7,988 nt of DNA from Pseudomonadota bacterium (GCA_021840785.1 JAKBXD010000086.1:1-7988), one strand, 5' to 3'; numbered from the stretch's first letter, positions 1 to 6,741 are shown. The notes: a model not told the origin generated them from the sequence alone. Numbers and translations: made by a program.

Positions 1-528
1 CCCGCCGCCGTTAAAAGTTTGCAGCCAGCCCAGCCGAGGTTCCCATTCATTTTGGGGGTCGAACTCGACGATGAACAGGCTGGCCATGGTCGCCACGGCG
101 GAGGTTCCCGCGCCGGCGAGCAGCGAGAGTCCACTCCAGGTGAGGATACCCGGCAGAAAAGGCATGGCGGCCAGCGCCATCAGCAATACCAGAAAGCCGC
201 CAAAAAAAATGGGGCGATGCAGGTGTTTGCTGTCGGCCACGCCCCCCCACAAGGGTGAAGTCAGCAGTCCGAGGTTGAATCCGCCCATGACGTAGGCAAC
301 CCAACTGAGATGATGGGTGAGGGTGACAATCATCAGGGGCAATAGAATAGGCAGCAGCCCGGAGGAAACCGCCCCCAGCAGGGCATAGGCCAAAAACCAG
401 ACAGATATCCAGCGACCGGGCTCCTTCAGGATGGCGCGCAAGCGATCCAGGTGTTCGCGTGCCAGTTGAATGCGAGCGGCAATAACCTTCTCGCCCATGA
501 TGGTGCCGGGATTCCGGGTGTCTGCCAT
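1..528 (-). CDS. MFS-type transporter, N-terminal part (runs off left edge)
   Basis: The minus-strand frame opens at the ATG complementary to 526-528 and stays open to base 1, giving 176 residues without a stop. I translated it by hand. A polar, partly helical N-terminus (about residues 1-38, rich in Arg/Glu/Lys) is followed by hydrophobic segments near 40-68, 74-94, 106-126 and 128-153, the pattern of the first four helices of a 12-helix MFS carrier. After the second helix, GGVAD (95-99) and the following HRP (104-106) resemble MFS motif A (G-x3-D-x-x-x-R), which sits in the helix 2-3 loop. The start is supported by AGGAGAGG immediately upstream; a second in-frame ATG at residue 11 has less support. 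It is transcribed away from the sucrose operon. The substrate cannot be told: the C-terminal half is missing and no substrate-specific motif is recognised. A link to sugar transport is possible but unsupported. Confidence 0.85.
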   Translation of the reverse strand, partial: MADTRNPGTIMGEKVIAARIQLAREHLDRLRAILKEPGRWISVWFLAYALLGAVSSGLLPILLPLMIVTLTHHLSWVAYVMGGFNLGLLTSPLWGGVADSKHLHRPIFFGGFLVLLMALAAMPFLPGILTWSGLSLLAGAGTSAVATMASLFIVEFDPQNEWEPRLGWLQTFNGGG

Positions 529-530
529 GA

Positions 531-538
531 CCTCTCCT
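531..538 (-). promoter_or_regulatory. Ribosome binding site of the MFS gene
   Basis: On the minus strand AGGAGAGG lies two bases before the ATG, with its AGGAG core 5 bases away. This favours the first ATG over the in-frame ATG ten codons later. Confidence 0.65.
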
Positions 539-671
539 GGTGTCGTTTGTCGGGCCGCCATTTACGGTATCGTGCGAGGTGTATACCTTATCTGATAGGC
601 CTTTGCTCCGTTGGTTCCCTGACAAATAATATGGCGTTGGATTTCGCAAACATGGATTACCGTGGGCATGA

Positions 672-684
672 CGCCCGGCGGGCG
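672..684. repeat. GC-rich inverted repeat upstream of operon promoter
   Basis: CGCCC and GGGCG flank a 3-base centre, a short perfect dyad ending five bases before the candidate -35 hexamer. Its position would suit a regulator site, but a 5-bp GC dyad can arise by chance in DNA of this composition. There is no T-run after it, so it is not an intrinsic terminator. Confidence 0.3.
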
Positions 685-689
685 CGGAT

Positions 690-718
690 TTGCCCGTCTG
701 CGTTCGCTACGTTATGGT
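690..718 (+). promoter_or_regulatory. Candidate sigma-70 promoter for the sucrose operon
   Basis: TTGCCC at 690-695 and TATGGT at 713-718 are separated by exactly 17 bases; each matches its consensus hexamer at four of six positions. Transcription would start around 725, giving a leader of roughly 20 bases before the channel ATG at 746. A weaker alternative pair (TTGCTC 603-608, TAATAT 627-632, spacing 18) lies further upstream. This is by eye only, with no experimental support. Confidence 0.4.
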
Positions 719-745
719 AAAAAATAAAGCAGAGGGGAGTGATGT

Positions 746-1318
746 ATGAGCATGATTTTCCACGGGCTGACGACGAACCCCGAATGGTTATTGCACCGGC
801 TGATATATACCCTGCTGATCGTGGCGGGCAGCCTTCTGATATTACGCTGGTATGGCAGTGTAATTGTTCATCTTATGGACTTTCTTGGCAGGCGACGGGC
901 CATGTCACGCGGCTATGGCGTGATGCTCCAGAGAATCACCACCTGGTTTCTCTGGCTCATTGTCTGGGTTGTCGTACTGCGGGTCTGGGGTGTCGACGTC
1001 ACTGCCGTCTGGACCACTTTTGTCAGCTTACTGGCGGTGATTGGCGTCGGTATGCTGGCCGTATGGGCCATGGTCAGCAACATTACGGCGCGCTTTTTTA
1101 TCTGGTTCTGGCAGCCCTTACAGTTGGGGCAACGTATCGAGATATTCCCGGAATCACTGACCGGTGAGGTCATTGAAGAAAATCTCATGTTTACCGAATT
1201 GCGCCAGGATGACGGCCAGATTGTGGTGATACCCAATAATCTCTTTTTCCAACGCATTATTCGTCGCTTGCCCGATGTCAAAAAAAAAGCCGGCGCGAAT
1301 GAGAAGACCGTACCATGA
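746..1318 (+). CDS. Short MscS-family mechanosensitive channel
   Basis: This 190-residue inner-membrane protein has three hydrophobic segments: about 15-41, 64-82 and 87-121. The third, with LAVWAMVSNI (104-113), corresponds to the pore-lining TM3 of MscS, and PLQLGQRIEI (124-133) matches the PF(R)xGdxv motif that leads into the beta domain. The beta-domain signature follows: GEVIEENLMFT (140-150), then DGQIVVIPNN (156-165). E. coli MscS has about 286 residues; here the chain ends shortly after the beta domain, so the cytoplasmic alpha/beta cage is absent. The ending looks like a natural short subfamily, not a broken gene. The chosen ATG has AGGGGAG (733-739) 6 bases upstream. Family role: opening on membrane tension to release solutes on hypo-osmotic shock. 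It is the first gene of the operon, and its stop overlaps the fructokinase start (ATGA), so the two are probably translationally coupled. Substrate selectivity and gating are unknown. Confidence 0.9.
   Translation: MSMIFHGLTTNPEWLLHRLIYTLLIVAGSLLILRWYGSVIVHLMDFLGRRRAMSRGYGVMLQRITTWFLWLIVWVVVLRVWGVDVTAVWTTFVSLLAVIGVGMLAVWAMVSNITARFFIWFWQPLQLGQRIEIFPESLTGEVIEENLMFTELRQDDGQIVVIPNNLFFQRIIRRLPDVKKKAGANEKTVP
1280..1288 (+). repeat. A9 homopolymer near the 3' end of the channel gene
   Basis: Nine consecutive A residues encode Lys179-Lys181 of the channel. A one-base gain in DNA or transcript would move reading to a TGA at 1300-1302, just 16 bases before the normal stop end, changing only the extreme C-terminus. 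A one-base loss would extend the frame far into the next gene out of frame. The tract is a possible slippage site, with no direct evidence of use. Confidence 0.8.
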
Positions 1319-2217
1319 ATGCAGACGCGCCCATCGGCGTTATTTTCGGCGAGTGTCTGATCGACGATTTCGGAGATGTGCGACGACTGGGTGGTGCGCC
1401 CTTCAATGTCGCGCAACACCTCCATGCGCTGGGTGTGGCGTCCGTTTTTGTCAGCAGGGTGGGACGGGATGCCTCGGGGCAACACATTTTGCAGCACATG
1501 CGGGACTGGGGGATGTCCACGGACGAAGTGACGGAGGACGCGTTGCTTCCCACCGGTCGGGTACGGGTGACGGCAGACGTCCGGCAGGGGCACCGCTTCG
1601 AAATTCTGCCGCATCAGGCTTACGATGCCATTCGTTTGTCCTCCGGCATGATCCCCGCCATTCCCTGGCTCTATCACGGTAGTCTCGCCTTGCGGGAGAA
1701 CGGGCCGTCGCGGGCGACCTGGCGTCAGTTGCGCGCTCGTGCCCAGTGGCGCTTTGTAGATATCAATCTGCGCGATCCCTGGTGGAATCAGGAATTGCTG
1801 ACCGAGGTCATACAGGGTTCGTCTATACTGAAATGCAATATGGAGGAACTGGAACAGATCATTCGTACTTACGAACTCTCTCCAGCCTCGACCCTGCGGG
1901 AAGCGATGCAGATGGTGGCCCGGCATTTTGATGTGCAGGCCGTCTTGCTGACCCGCGGCGCTGCAGGTGCCGCTTATGGGGATGGGGCCAATTTTTACGA
2001 GGCGGAAGCAGTCTCCACTGCTGTCCAGGACACCGTCGGGGCTGGGGATGCCTTTGCCGCAGGCTGGCTCTGGAGCCTGTTTCACGGCGATGCCATTCCA
2101 CGGCGATTGCAGAGGGCTGGGGAATTGGCAGCGGCCATTTGTGCGTCATCCGGCGCCATGCCGGATCAACCCGAGTTTTATCGGACCATAATGGCGCGAT
2201 GGACTAAGGAGGATTAA
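1315..2217 (+). CDS. PfkB-family fructokinase
   Basis: A 300-residue cytosolic ribokinase/PfkB-family sugar kinase, predicted to phosphorylate fructose to fructose-6-phosphate with ATP. The N-terminal substrate-binding signature is present: GECLID (12-17) and GGAPFNVA (26-33). INLRDPWW in mid-protein resembles the INLRPPWW segment of bacterial fructokinases. The Asn-Glu motif that helps bind Mg and phosphate appears as CNMEE. The C-terminal PfkB signature DTVGAGDAF spans 239-247, forming the anion hole with catalytic base Asp245. Length is normal and all key residues are intact. The ATG lies inside the stop of the channel gene (4-bp overlap) with a modest GAGAAG Shine-Dalgarno 8 bases upstream, so coupled translation is likely. 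Its place beside the two sucrose enzymes makes fructose the most likely substrate: it would recycle fructose freed by sucrose synthase into the acceptor for sucrose-phosphate synthase. Specificity for another ketose or hexose cannot be excluded from sequence alone. Confidence 0.9.
   Translation: MNADAPIGVIFGECLIDDFGDVRRLGGAPFNVAQHLHALGVASVFVSRVGRDASGQHILQHMRDWGMSTDEVTEDALLPTGRVRVTADVRQGHRFEILPHQAYDAIRLSSGMIPAIPWLYHGSLALRENGPSRATWRQLRARAQWRFVDINLRDPWWNQELLTEVIQGSSILKCNMEELEQIIRTYELSPASTLREAMQMVARHFDVQAVLLTRGAAGAAYGDGANFYEAEAVSTAVQDTVGAGDAFAAGWLWSLFHGDAIPRRLQRAGELAAAICASSGAMPDQPEFYRTIMARWTKED
2205..2212 (+). promoter_or_regulatory. Strong ribosome binding site that fixes a TTG start
   Basis: TAAGGAGG lies within the last codons of the fructokinase gene, 7 bases before the TTG at 2220. 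This near-perfect Shine-Dalgarno at ideal spacing is the main reason to choose TTG over the first in-frame ATG at codon 11, which lies inside the conserved first beta strand. Confidence 0.85.
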
Positions 2218-2219
2218 AT

Positions 2220-4367
2220 TTGTCGGACCACCAGGGTCTTTACATTCTGATGCTGAGTATCCACGGCCGCATTTGCGGAACCCCGGAACTCGGGGTCGAT
2301 GCAGATACCGGCGGCCAGGTTGGCTATGTCCTCGACGAAATACAGGCGCTGGCACGGGACCCGCGTGTCACCCGGATCGACCTTCTCACGCGTCGCTTTA
2401 GCGATCCCGGCATGAATCCCATTTATGGAGAACCGCGCGAACTATTGGCATCCGGCGCGCGAATTATTCGTCTGCCTGCCGGGCCAGAGCATAAATACCT
2501 GCAAAAAGAGCGGCTCTGGGATTACCTGGATACTTTTGTGGACAGTGCGCTGCATTTTATCCGTAGTGAAGACTGTATTCCCGATGTCATCCACAGCCAC
2601 TATGCCGATGCGGGTTACGTAGGGGTGCGCCTCTCCCGCCTGCTGGGCATTCCGCTCATTCACACCGGTCATTCCCTGGGGCGGGATAAGCGGGAAAGGC
2701 TGATCACTACCGGTCGTAAGGTGGAAAGTATCGACCGGCAGTTTCGTTTCCCGCGACGCATCGCCGCCGAAGAATCCGTACTCAGTGAAGCGTCCGTGGT
2801 CCTGGCCAGCACTCGTCAGGAAGTGGAGGAACAGTATGGCCTGTACGAGAACGCCGTGCGGGCGCATTTCAAGATCCTGCCGCCGGGTGTGGATTTGCGA
2901 CGGTTTTCCCGACCAGGGCGGCAGCGTTCTTCACCGCTGCTGCCCGACTTACGCCGTTTTTTGGAGGCACCGCGCAAGCCCCCCATTCTGGCCATTGCCC
3001 GCCCCGATGAGCGTAAAAATTTTCAACGTTTGATTGAGGCCTACGCCACGGACCCCGTTTTACGGGAAAAGGCCAACCTGGTTTTGGTCATGGGCCAACG
3101 TGACCACCTTGGGCAGCTCCCGCACGGGGCGAAAAGGGTGATTCAGAGCGTACTGCATGCCCTTGACGATTACGATCTTTACGGGCGAGTCGCCCTCCCC
3201 AAGCACCATGAACCGGAAGATATTCCCGAATATTACCGTTATGCGGCCATTTATAAGGGTGTTTTCATCAACCCGGCACTCACTGAACCCTTTGGCCTGA
3301 CCCTGCTGGAAGCTGCGGCCTCGGGTTTGCCGGTCATCGCCACCCGGCATGGTGGCCCGCAGGATATCATCCGTTACTGTCGCAACGGCATTCTGGTGGA
3401 TCCGCTGAATATCGGAGAGATGCAAGACGCCCTCCGGCAAATGCTGTTTGATCGCCAACGTTGGCAGCGTGCCAGCCGGGCAGGCTTGCTGGGGGTGCAT
3501 CGGGTCTATAGCTGGGATGCCCATGCGCGTCGTTATCTGGCGGAAGTGGAACGTATCCTCCGACGTCAGCGCAAACAGCTGCGCCGCGAGTGCGCCGCCC
3601 GCCAGGGGATACGCCGTGCCTTACCGACGGCGGATCATCTGCTCATATCCGACATCGACAATACGCTGATTGGCGACCCGACGGGGCTCGCCATGCTGAT
3701 GGAATGGCTGAGGGAGCATCCCCGGGTAGCCTTTGGCGTGGCCACCGGCCGCAATCTAAAACAAACCATGGAGATACTCGCGGCACACCAGGTCCCCTGT
3801 CCGGACATCTGCATCACCGATGTGGGTACGCGTATCGTCTATGGCAGCAAGCTGCGCGAGGATCAGGACTGGGCCGCTCATCTGCACTATCGCTGGTGGC
3901 GTGAAGGGGTATTGCAGGCACTGGCCGGGGTGCCCGGCCTGCGCCTGCAGGAAAAATTCACCCAGAGCGCCTTCAAGGTAAGCTATTATGTAGACCCCAA
4001 GCGCCCACCGACGACGAAAAACCTGCAGCAGCGCTTGCATGAGCAGCAGATCGCCGCCCATGTGGTGCTTTCCCATAATTGCTTTCTGGATGTGTTGCCC
4101 ATTCGGGCGTCCAAGGGCCACGCCATCCGTTTCCTGGCCTTTCGCTGGGGATTGCCCTTGCATGCGGTGCTTACCGCGGGAGACTCCGGCAACGACGCCG
4201 ATATGATGGGCGGCGAAATTTGTGGGGTTATTGTCGGCAACCACAGCCCGGAACTACACGGACTAAGAGATAAACATCACATCTATTTCGCCAGTGCCCA
4301 TCATGCCTGGGGTATTCTTGAAGGCATCCAGCACTACCGTTTCCCAGGAGAAGAAGCCCATGCCTGA
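2220..4367 (+). CDS. spsA: Bifunctional sucrose-phosphate synthase / sucrose-phosphate phosphatase
   Basis: This 715-residue cytosolic protein joins a GT-B fold GT4 glycosyltransferase (about 5-440) to a HAD-type phosphatase (about 470-710) through a basic, Arg-rich linker. The synthase half shows SIHG (13-16), DTGGQ (29-33), HTGHSLG (148-154), the donor-phosphate pair Arg261/Lys266, and the E-x7-E motif with Glu356 and Glu364. It should make sucrose-6F-phosphate from nucleotide-glucose and fructose-6-phosphate. The phosphatase half has all HAD motifs: DIDNT (478-482, nucleophile Asp478, acid/base Asp480), Thr509 in ATGR, Lys632, and GDSGND (654-659), so it should release free sucrose. Some cyanobacterial synthases carry a degenerate phosphatase domain; this one looks catalytically complete. 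It starts with TTG two bases after the fructokinase stop, has a strong Shine-Dalgarno, and overlaps the sucrose synthase start by 8 bp. There is no plant-like N-terminal extension. Donor preference (UDP- or ADP-glucose) is not resolved. Confidence 0.95.
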   Translation: MSDHQGLYILMLSIHGRICGTPELGVDADTGGQVGYVLDEIQALARDPRVTRIDLLTRRFSDPGMNPIYGEPRELLASGARIIRLPAGPEHKYLQKERLWDYLDTFVDSALHFIRSEDCIPDVIHSHYADAGYVGVRLSRLLGIPLIHTGHSLGRDKRERLITTGRKVESIDRQFRFPRRIAAEESVLSEASVVLASTRQEVEEQYGLYENAVRAHFKILPPGVDLRRFSRPGRQRSSPLLPDLRRFLEAPRKPPILAIARPDERKNFQRLIEAYATDPVLREKANLVLVMGQRDHLGQLPHGAKRVIQSVLHALDDYDLYGRVALPKHHEPEDIPEYYRYAAIYKGVFINPALTEPFGLTLLEAAASGLPVIATRHGGPQDIIRYCRNGILVDPLNIGEMQDALRQMLFDRQRWQRASRAGLLGVHRVYSWDAHARRYLAEVERILRRQRKQLRRECAARQGIRRALPTADHLLISDIDNTLIGDPTGLAMLMEWLREHPRVAFGVATGRNLKQTMEILAAHQVPCPDICITDVGTRIVYGSKLREDQDWAAHLHYRWWREGVLQALAGVPGLRLQEKFTQSAFKVSYYVDPKRPPTTKNLQQRLHEQQIAAHVVLSHNCFLDVLPIRASKGHAIRFLAFRWGLPLHAVLTAGDSGNDADMMGGEICGVIVGNHSPELHGLRDKHHIYFASAHHAWGILEGIQHYRFPGEEAHA
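4346..4350 (+). promoter_or_regulatory. Ribosome binding site that fixes the sucrose synthase start
   Basis: AGGAG lies 9 bases before the ATG at 4360. The frame stays open up to a GTG at 4294, but that codon has no Shine-Dalgarno, and the extra 22 residues do not resemble a sucrose synthase N-terminus as I recall it. The 4360 start gives 793 residues. Confidence 0.75.
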
Positions 4368-6741
4368 CAATCTGCGCCGCTGTATCAGCCACAATCCCCA
4401 TTGTGTTGCCGAGCTGTTGCGACATCTGTTCAATCTGCAACGCCCATTTCTGCTCTATACCGACTTGCAAGCGGCCATCGACGACTTTGCCGCAGACTAC
4501 GGCAATGATGCAGACCTCGTGGTGTTGCAGGAGTTTTTCTCCAGACTGCAAGAGGCGGTGCTCGCAGAACCCTGGATTTATCTGGCCTGGCGTCCCGGCC
4601 CTGGGCGCTGGACCTATTTGCGCCTGCATCGGGAACAGCTCGATCTGGAGACACTCACGCAGGGTGATTATTTGGCTTTCAAAGAAAAACAGGTGCTCCC
4701 CGCAAATGATCAGGAGCCGATACTCACCGTGAATTTTGAGGATTTCCGTGCTGTCCCCTATCACCTGCAAGATGAGGACACCATCGGACAAGGGCTTATA
4801 TATATGAACCGCCGCCTGGCTGGGCAACTGTTTGGGAACATCAAGACGGGGCGCCAGAGCATTCTCGACTTTTTGGCCGTGCATAAGCTCAACGGACAAT
4901 CACTGATGGTGCATGATCAGCCGCCGGATTTCGAGGCACTACGCCAGACCGTGCAGTATCTGGCGACGCTCCCCAAGACCAAACCGTGGACGGAGTTTGC
5001 CGTGGAGATGACCCATCGCGGCTTCGCCCCTGGCTGGGGAGACACCGCCGGCCGGGTGCGCGAGACCATGCGCCTGCTGATGGATCTCTTGGACGCCCCC
5101 TCGGCAGAGAGTCTGCAAGCATTCATCGACCGCATCCCCATGATCTCCAAAATACTGATCGTGTCTATTCATGGCTGGTTCGCGCAGGACAAGGTGCTCG
5201 GACGTCCGGATACCGGCGGGCAGGTCGTTTACATTCTCGATCAGGCGCGGGCGCTGGAACAGGAAATGCGCGGGCGCCTGGCCCGTCAGGGGGTGGATAT
5301 CGTACCCCGTATTCTGATCGCCACCCGCCTGATTCCCAATGCCGATGGCACCTCCTGCGACCAGCGTCTGGAGCCCGTCCAGGGCGCCGACAACGTGCAG
5401 ATTCTCCGTGTGCCTTTCCGCCACCCCAATGGCGAAATATTGCCGCAGTGGATATCCCGCTTCAATGTCTGGCCCTGGCTGGAACGCTATGCCGATGACC
5501 TTGAACGGGAGGCCCTGGCGGAATTTGGTCGTCGTCCTGATCTGATTATCGGCAATTACTCCGATGGTAATCTGGTGGCCACCATCCTCAGTGCGCGGCT
5601 GAATGTCACCCAATGCAACATTGCCCACGCGCTGGAGAAGAGTAAATATCTCTACAGCGATCTCTACTGGCGTGATCACGATGTCAGCCATCATTTCGCC
5701 TGCCAGTTCACCGCGGATCTCATCGCCATGAACTCCGCCGACATTATCATTACCAGCACCTATCAGGAAATCGCCGGAAATGACCGCGAGGTGGGCCAGT
5801 ACGAAGGATATCAAAATTACAGCCTCCCCGGACTATATCGAGTGGAAAACGGGATTGACGTCTTCGATATCAAATTTAATATCGTCTCTCCGGGGGCCGA
5901 CGCCCACTATTATTTTCCCTATTCCTCTCGCAAAGAACGCCTGCGTTTTCTGCACGACGATATTGATGCGTTGCTCTTTGGCGAGGAGCCCGCCGCGGAT
6001 CGTCGCGGCGTACTAAAGGATCGGGATAAACCCATCATTTTCAGTATGGCGCGCATGGATCACATCAAAAATCTCAGCGGGCTGGCTGAGATTTTTGGTG
6101 CCTCGGAACGGCTGCGCAAACTGGCCAACCTGGTTATCATCGGCGGTCACGTCGACCCGCAGAATTCTCAGGACGAAGAGGAGAGGGCGCAAATCCAAAG
6201 GATGCACGATATTATGGATGCGTATCGACTCGACGGGCAGATGCGCTGGATAGGCGCTTTACTCGACAAAAGTGTGGCGGGGGAACTCTACCGGGTTATT
6301 GGCGATACCCGTGGATGCTTTGTCCAGCCCGCACTCTTTGAGGCCTTCGGACTGACAGTGATCGAAGCCATGAGTTCTGGTCTACCGGTTTTTGCCACCC
6401 GCTTTGGCGGCCCCCTGGAAATCATCGAAGACGGTGTTTCCGGCTTTCATATCGACCCCAATAACCAGCAGGAGGCGACTGAAAAGCTGGCGGATTTCCT
6501 GGAAGCGGCTGCTGCCGATATCCGTGTCTGGGAGACAATTTCCGAGGGCGCATTAGCGCGGGTCAACGCGCGCTATACCTGGGGCAATTACGCCACGCAG
6601 ATGATGACATTGGCCCGGATTTTCGGCTTCTGGCGCTTCATGCTCAAAACCGATCATCACGCCGCCCGCCGCTATTTGCAGATGTTTCAGCATTTGCAGT
6701 GGCGGCCTCTGGCCCATGCGGTGCCGTTGGGGGAGTCGTGA
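4360..6741 (+). CDS. susA: Sucrose synthase (bacterial type)
   Basis: A 793-residue GT4 enzyme catalysing sucrose + NDP to NDP-glucose + fructose, reversibly, in the cytosol; members of the family usually form tetramers. The N-terminal regulatory region (about 1-255) includes LLYTDLQ and GFAPGWGDTAGRVRETM, typical of the family. The catalytic GT-B domains begin with SIHGWF (269-274) and DTGGQ (284-288). AHALEKSKY carries His423, and Arg565 with Lys570 (RMDHIK) bind the donor phosphates. E-x7-E is formed by Glu661 and Glu669 in EAFGLTVIE. The protein ends with the conserved HLQWRPLAHAVP. Length and much of the sequence agree with the A. caldus enzyme as I remember it. At 634 and 640, where plant enzymes have Gln and Asn (the QN motif), it has Leu and Ala, which suggests relaxed or ADP-leaning nucleotide use. 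The start overlaps the upstream gene by 8 bp. It is the last gene of the operon. Confidence 0.97.
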   Translation: MPDNLRRCISHNPHCVAELLRHLFNLQRPFLLYTDLQAAIDDFAADYGNDADLVVLQEFFSRLQEAVLAEPWIYLAWRPGPGRWTYLRLHREQLDLETLTQGDYLAFKEKQVLPANDQEPILTVNFEDFRAVPYHLQDEDTIGQGLIYMNRRLAGQLFGNIKTGRQSILDFLAVHKLNGQSLMVHDQPPDFEALRQTVQYLATLPKTKPWTEFAVEMTHRGFAPGWGDTAGRVRETMRLLMDLLDAPSAESLQAFIDRIPMISKILIVSIHGWFAQDKVLGRPDTGGQVVYILDQARALEQEMRGRLARQGVDIVPRILIATRLIPNADGTSCDQRLEPVQGADNVQILRVPFRHPNGEILPQWISRFNVWPWLERYADDLEREALAEFGRRPDLIIGNYSDGNLVATILSARLNVTQCNIAHALEKSKYLYSDLYWRDHDVSHHFACQFTADLIAMNSADIIITSTYQEIAGNDREVGQYEGYQNYSLPGLYRVENGIDVFDIKFNIVSPGADAHYYFPYSSRKERLRFLHDDIDALLFGEEPAADRRGVLKDRDKPIIFSMARMDHIKNLSGLAEIFGASERLRKLANLVIIGGHVDPQNSQDEEERAQIQRMHDIMDAYRLDGQMRWIGALLDKSVAGELYRVIGDTRGCFVQPALFEAFGLTVIEAMSSGLPVFATRFGGPLEIIEDGVSGFHIDPNNQQEATEKLADFLEAAAADIRVWETISEGALARVNARYTWGNYATQMMTLARIFGFWRFMLKTDHHAARRYLQMFQHLQWRPLAHAVPLGES

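Larger units (their letters stand above)
529..745. other. Divergent intergenic region
   Basis: About 217 bases separate the MFS start from the mechanosensitive-channel start. It must hold the promoters for both directions. On the plus strand I see a candidate promoter at 690-718 and, just upstream, a GC-rich inverted repeat at 672-684. For the minus strand there is a TTGTCA (complement of 620-625) and AT-rich hexamers such as TATCAG and TATACA further on, but no pair has 16-18 bp spacing, so I call no promoter there. The small palindrome TATCTGATA lies near 589-597. No RNA gene or small ORF with good support is seen. Confidence 0.6.

Noticed and set aside
202..209. Run of eight A (T8 in the coding strand) inside the MFS gene as a phase-variation site
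   Set aside because: The frame is intact across it (Pro-Ile-Phe-Phe-Gly) and a single 8-base run inside a membrane helix codon string is common; nothing else suggests switching.
47..649. Minus-strand 200-codon frame over the transporter gene
   Set aside because: It is in a different frame from the hydrophobic MFS translation, is rich in Arg/His/Pro/Gly, and lacks a ribosome site. The adjacent frame with helices and AGGAGAGG is the real gene.
739..1167. Alternative plus-strand frame across the channel gene
   Set aside because: It overlaps the channel gene in another frame, encodes a Cys/Arg/His-rich low-likelihood protein, and ends without any domain. The 190-residue channel frame has clear helices and MscS motifs.
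913..2085. Long minus-strand open frame (about 390 codons) opposite the channel and fructokinase genes
   Set aside because: It lies antisense to two well-supported genes, its translation shows no recognisable domain and is rich in Pro/Arg/His as expected from an antisense frame, and it has no plausible ribosome site context.
4294..4359. Upstream GTG extension of sucrose synthase by 22 residues
   Set aside because: No Shine-Dalgarno precedes it, it would overlap the upstream gene by 74 bases, and the extra residues do not look like the family N-terminus. The ATG at 4360 has AGGAG and gives 793 residues.
4939..5814. Minus-strand open frame of about 291 codons opposite the sucrose synthase gene
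   Set aside because: It is a mirror frame of a highly conserved coding region in GC-rich DNA. No motif is recognised and the sense gene fully explains the sequence.
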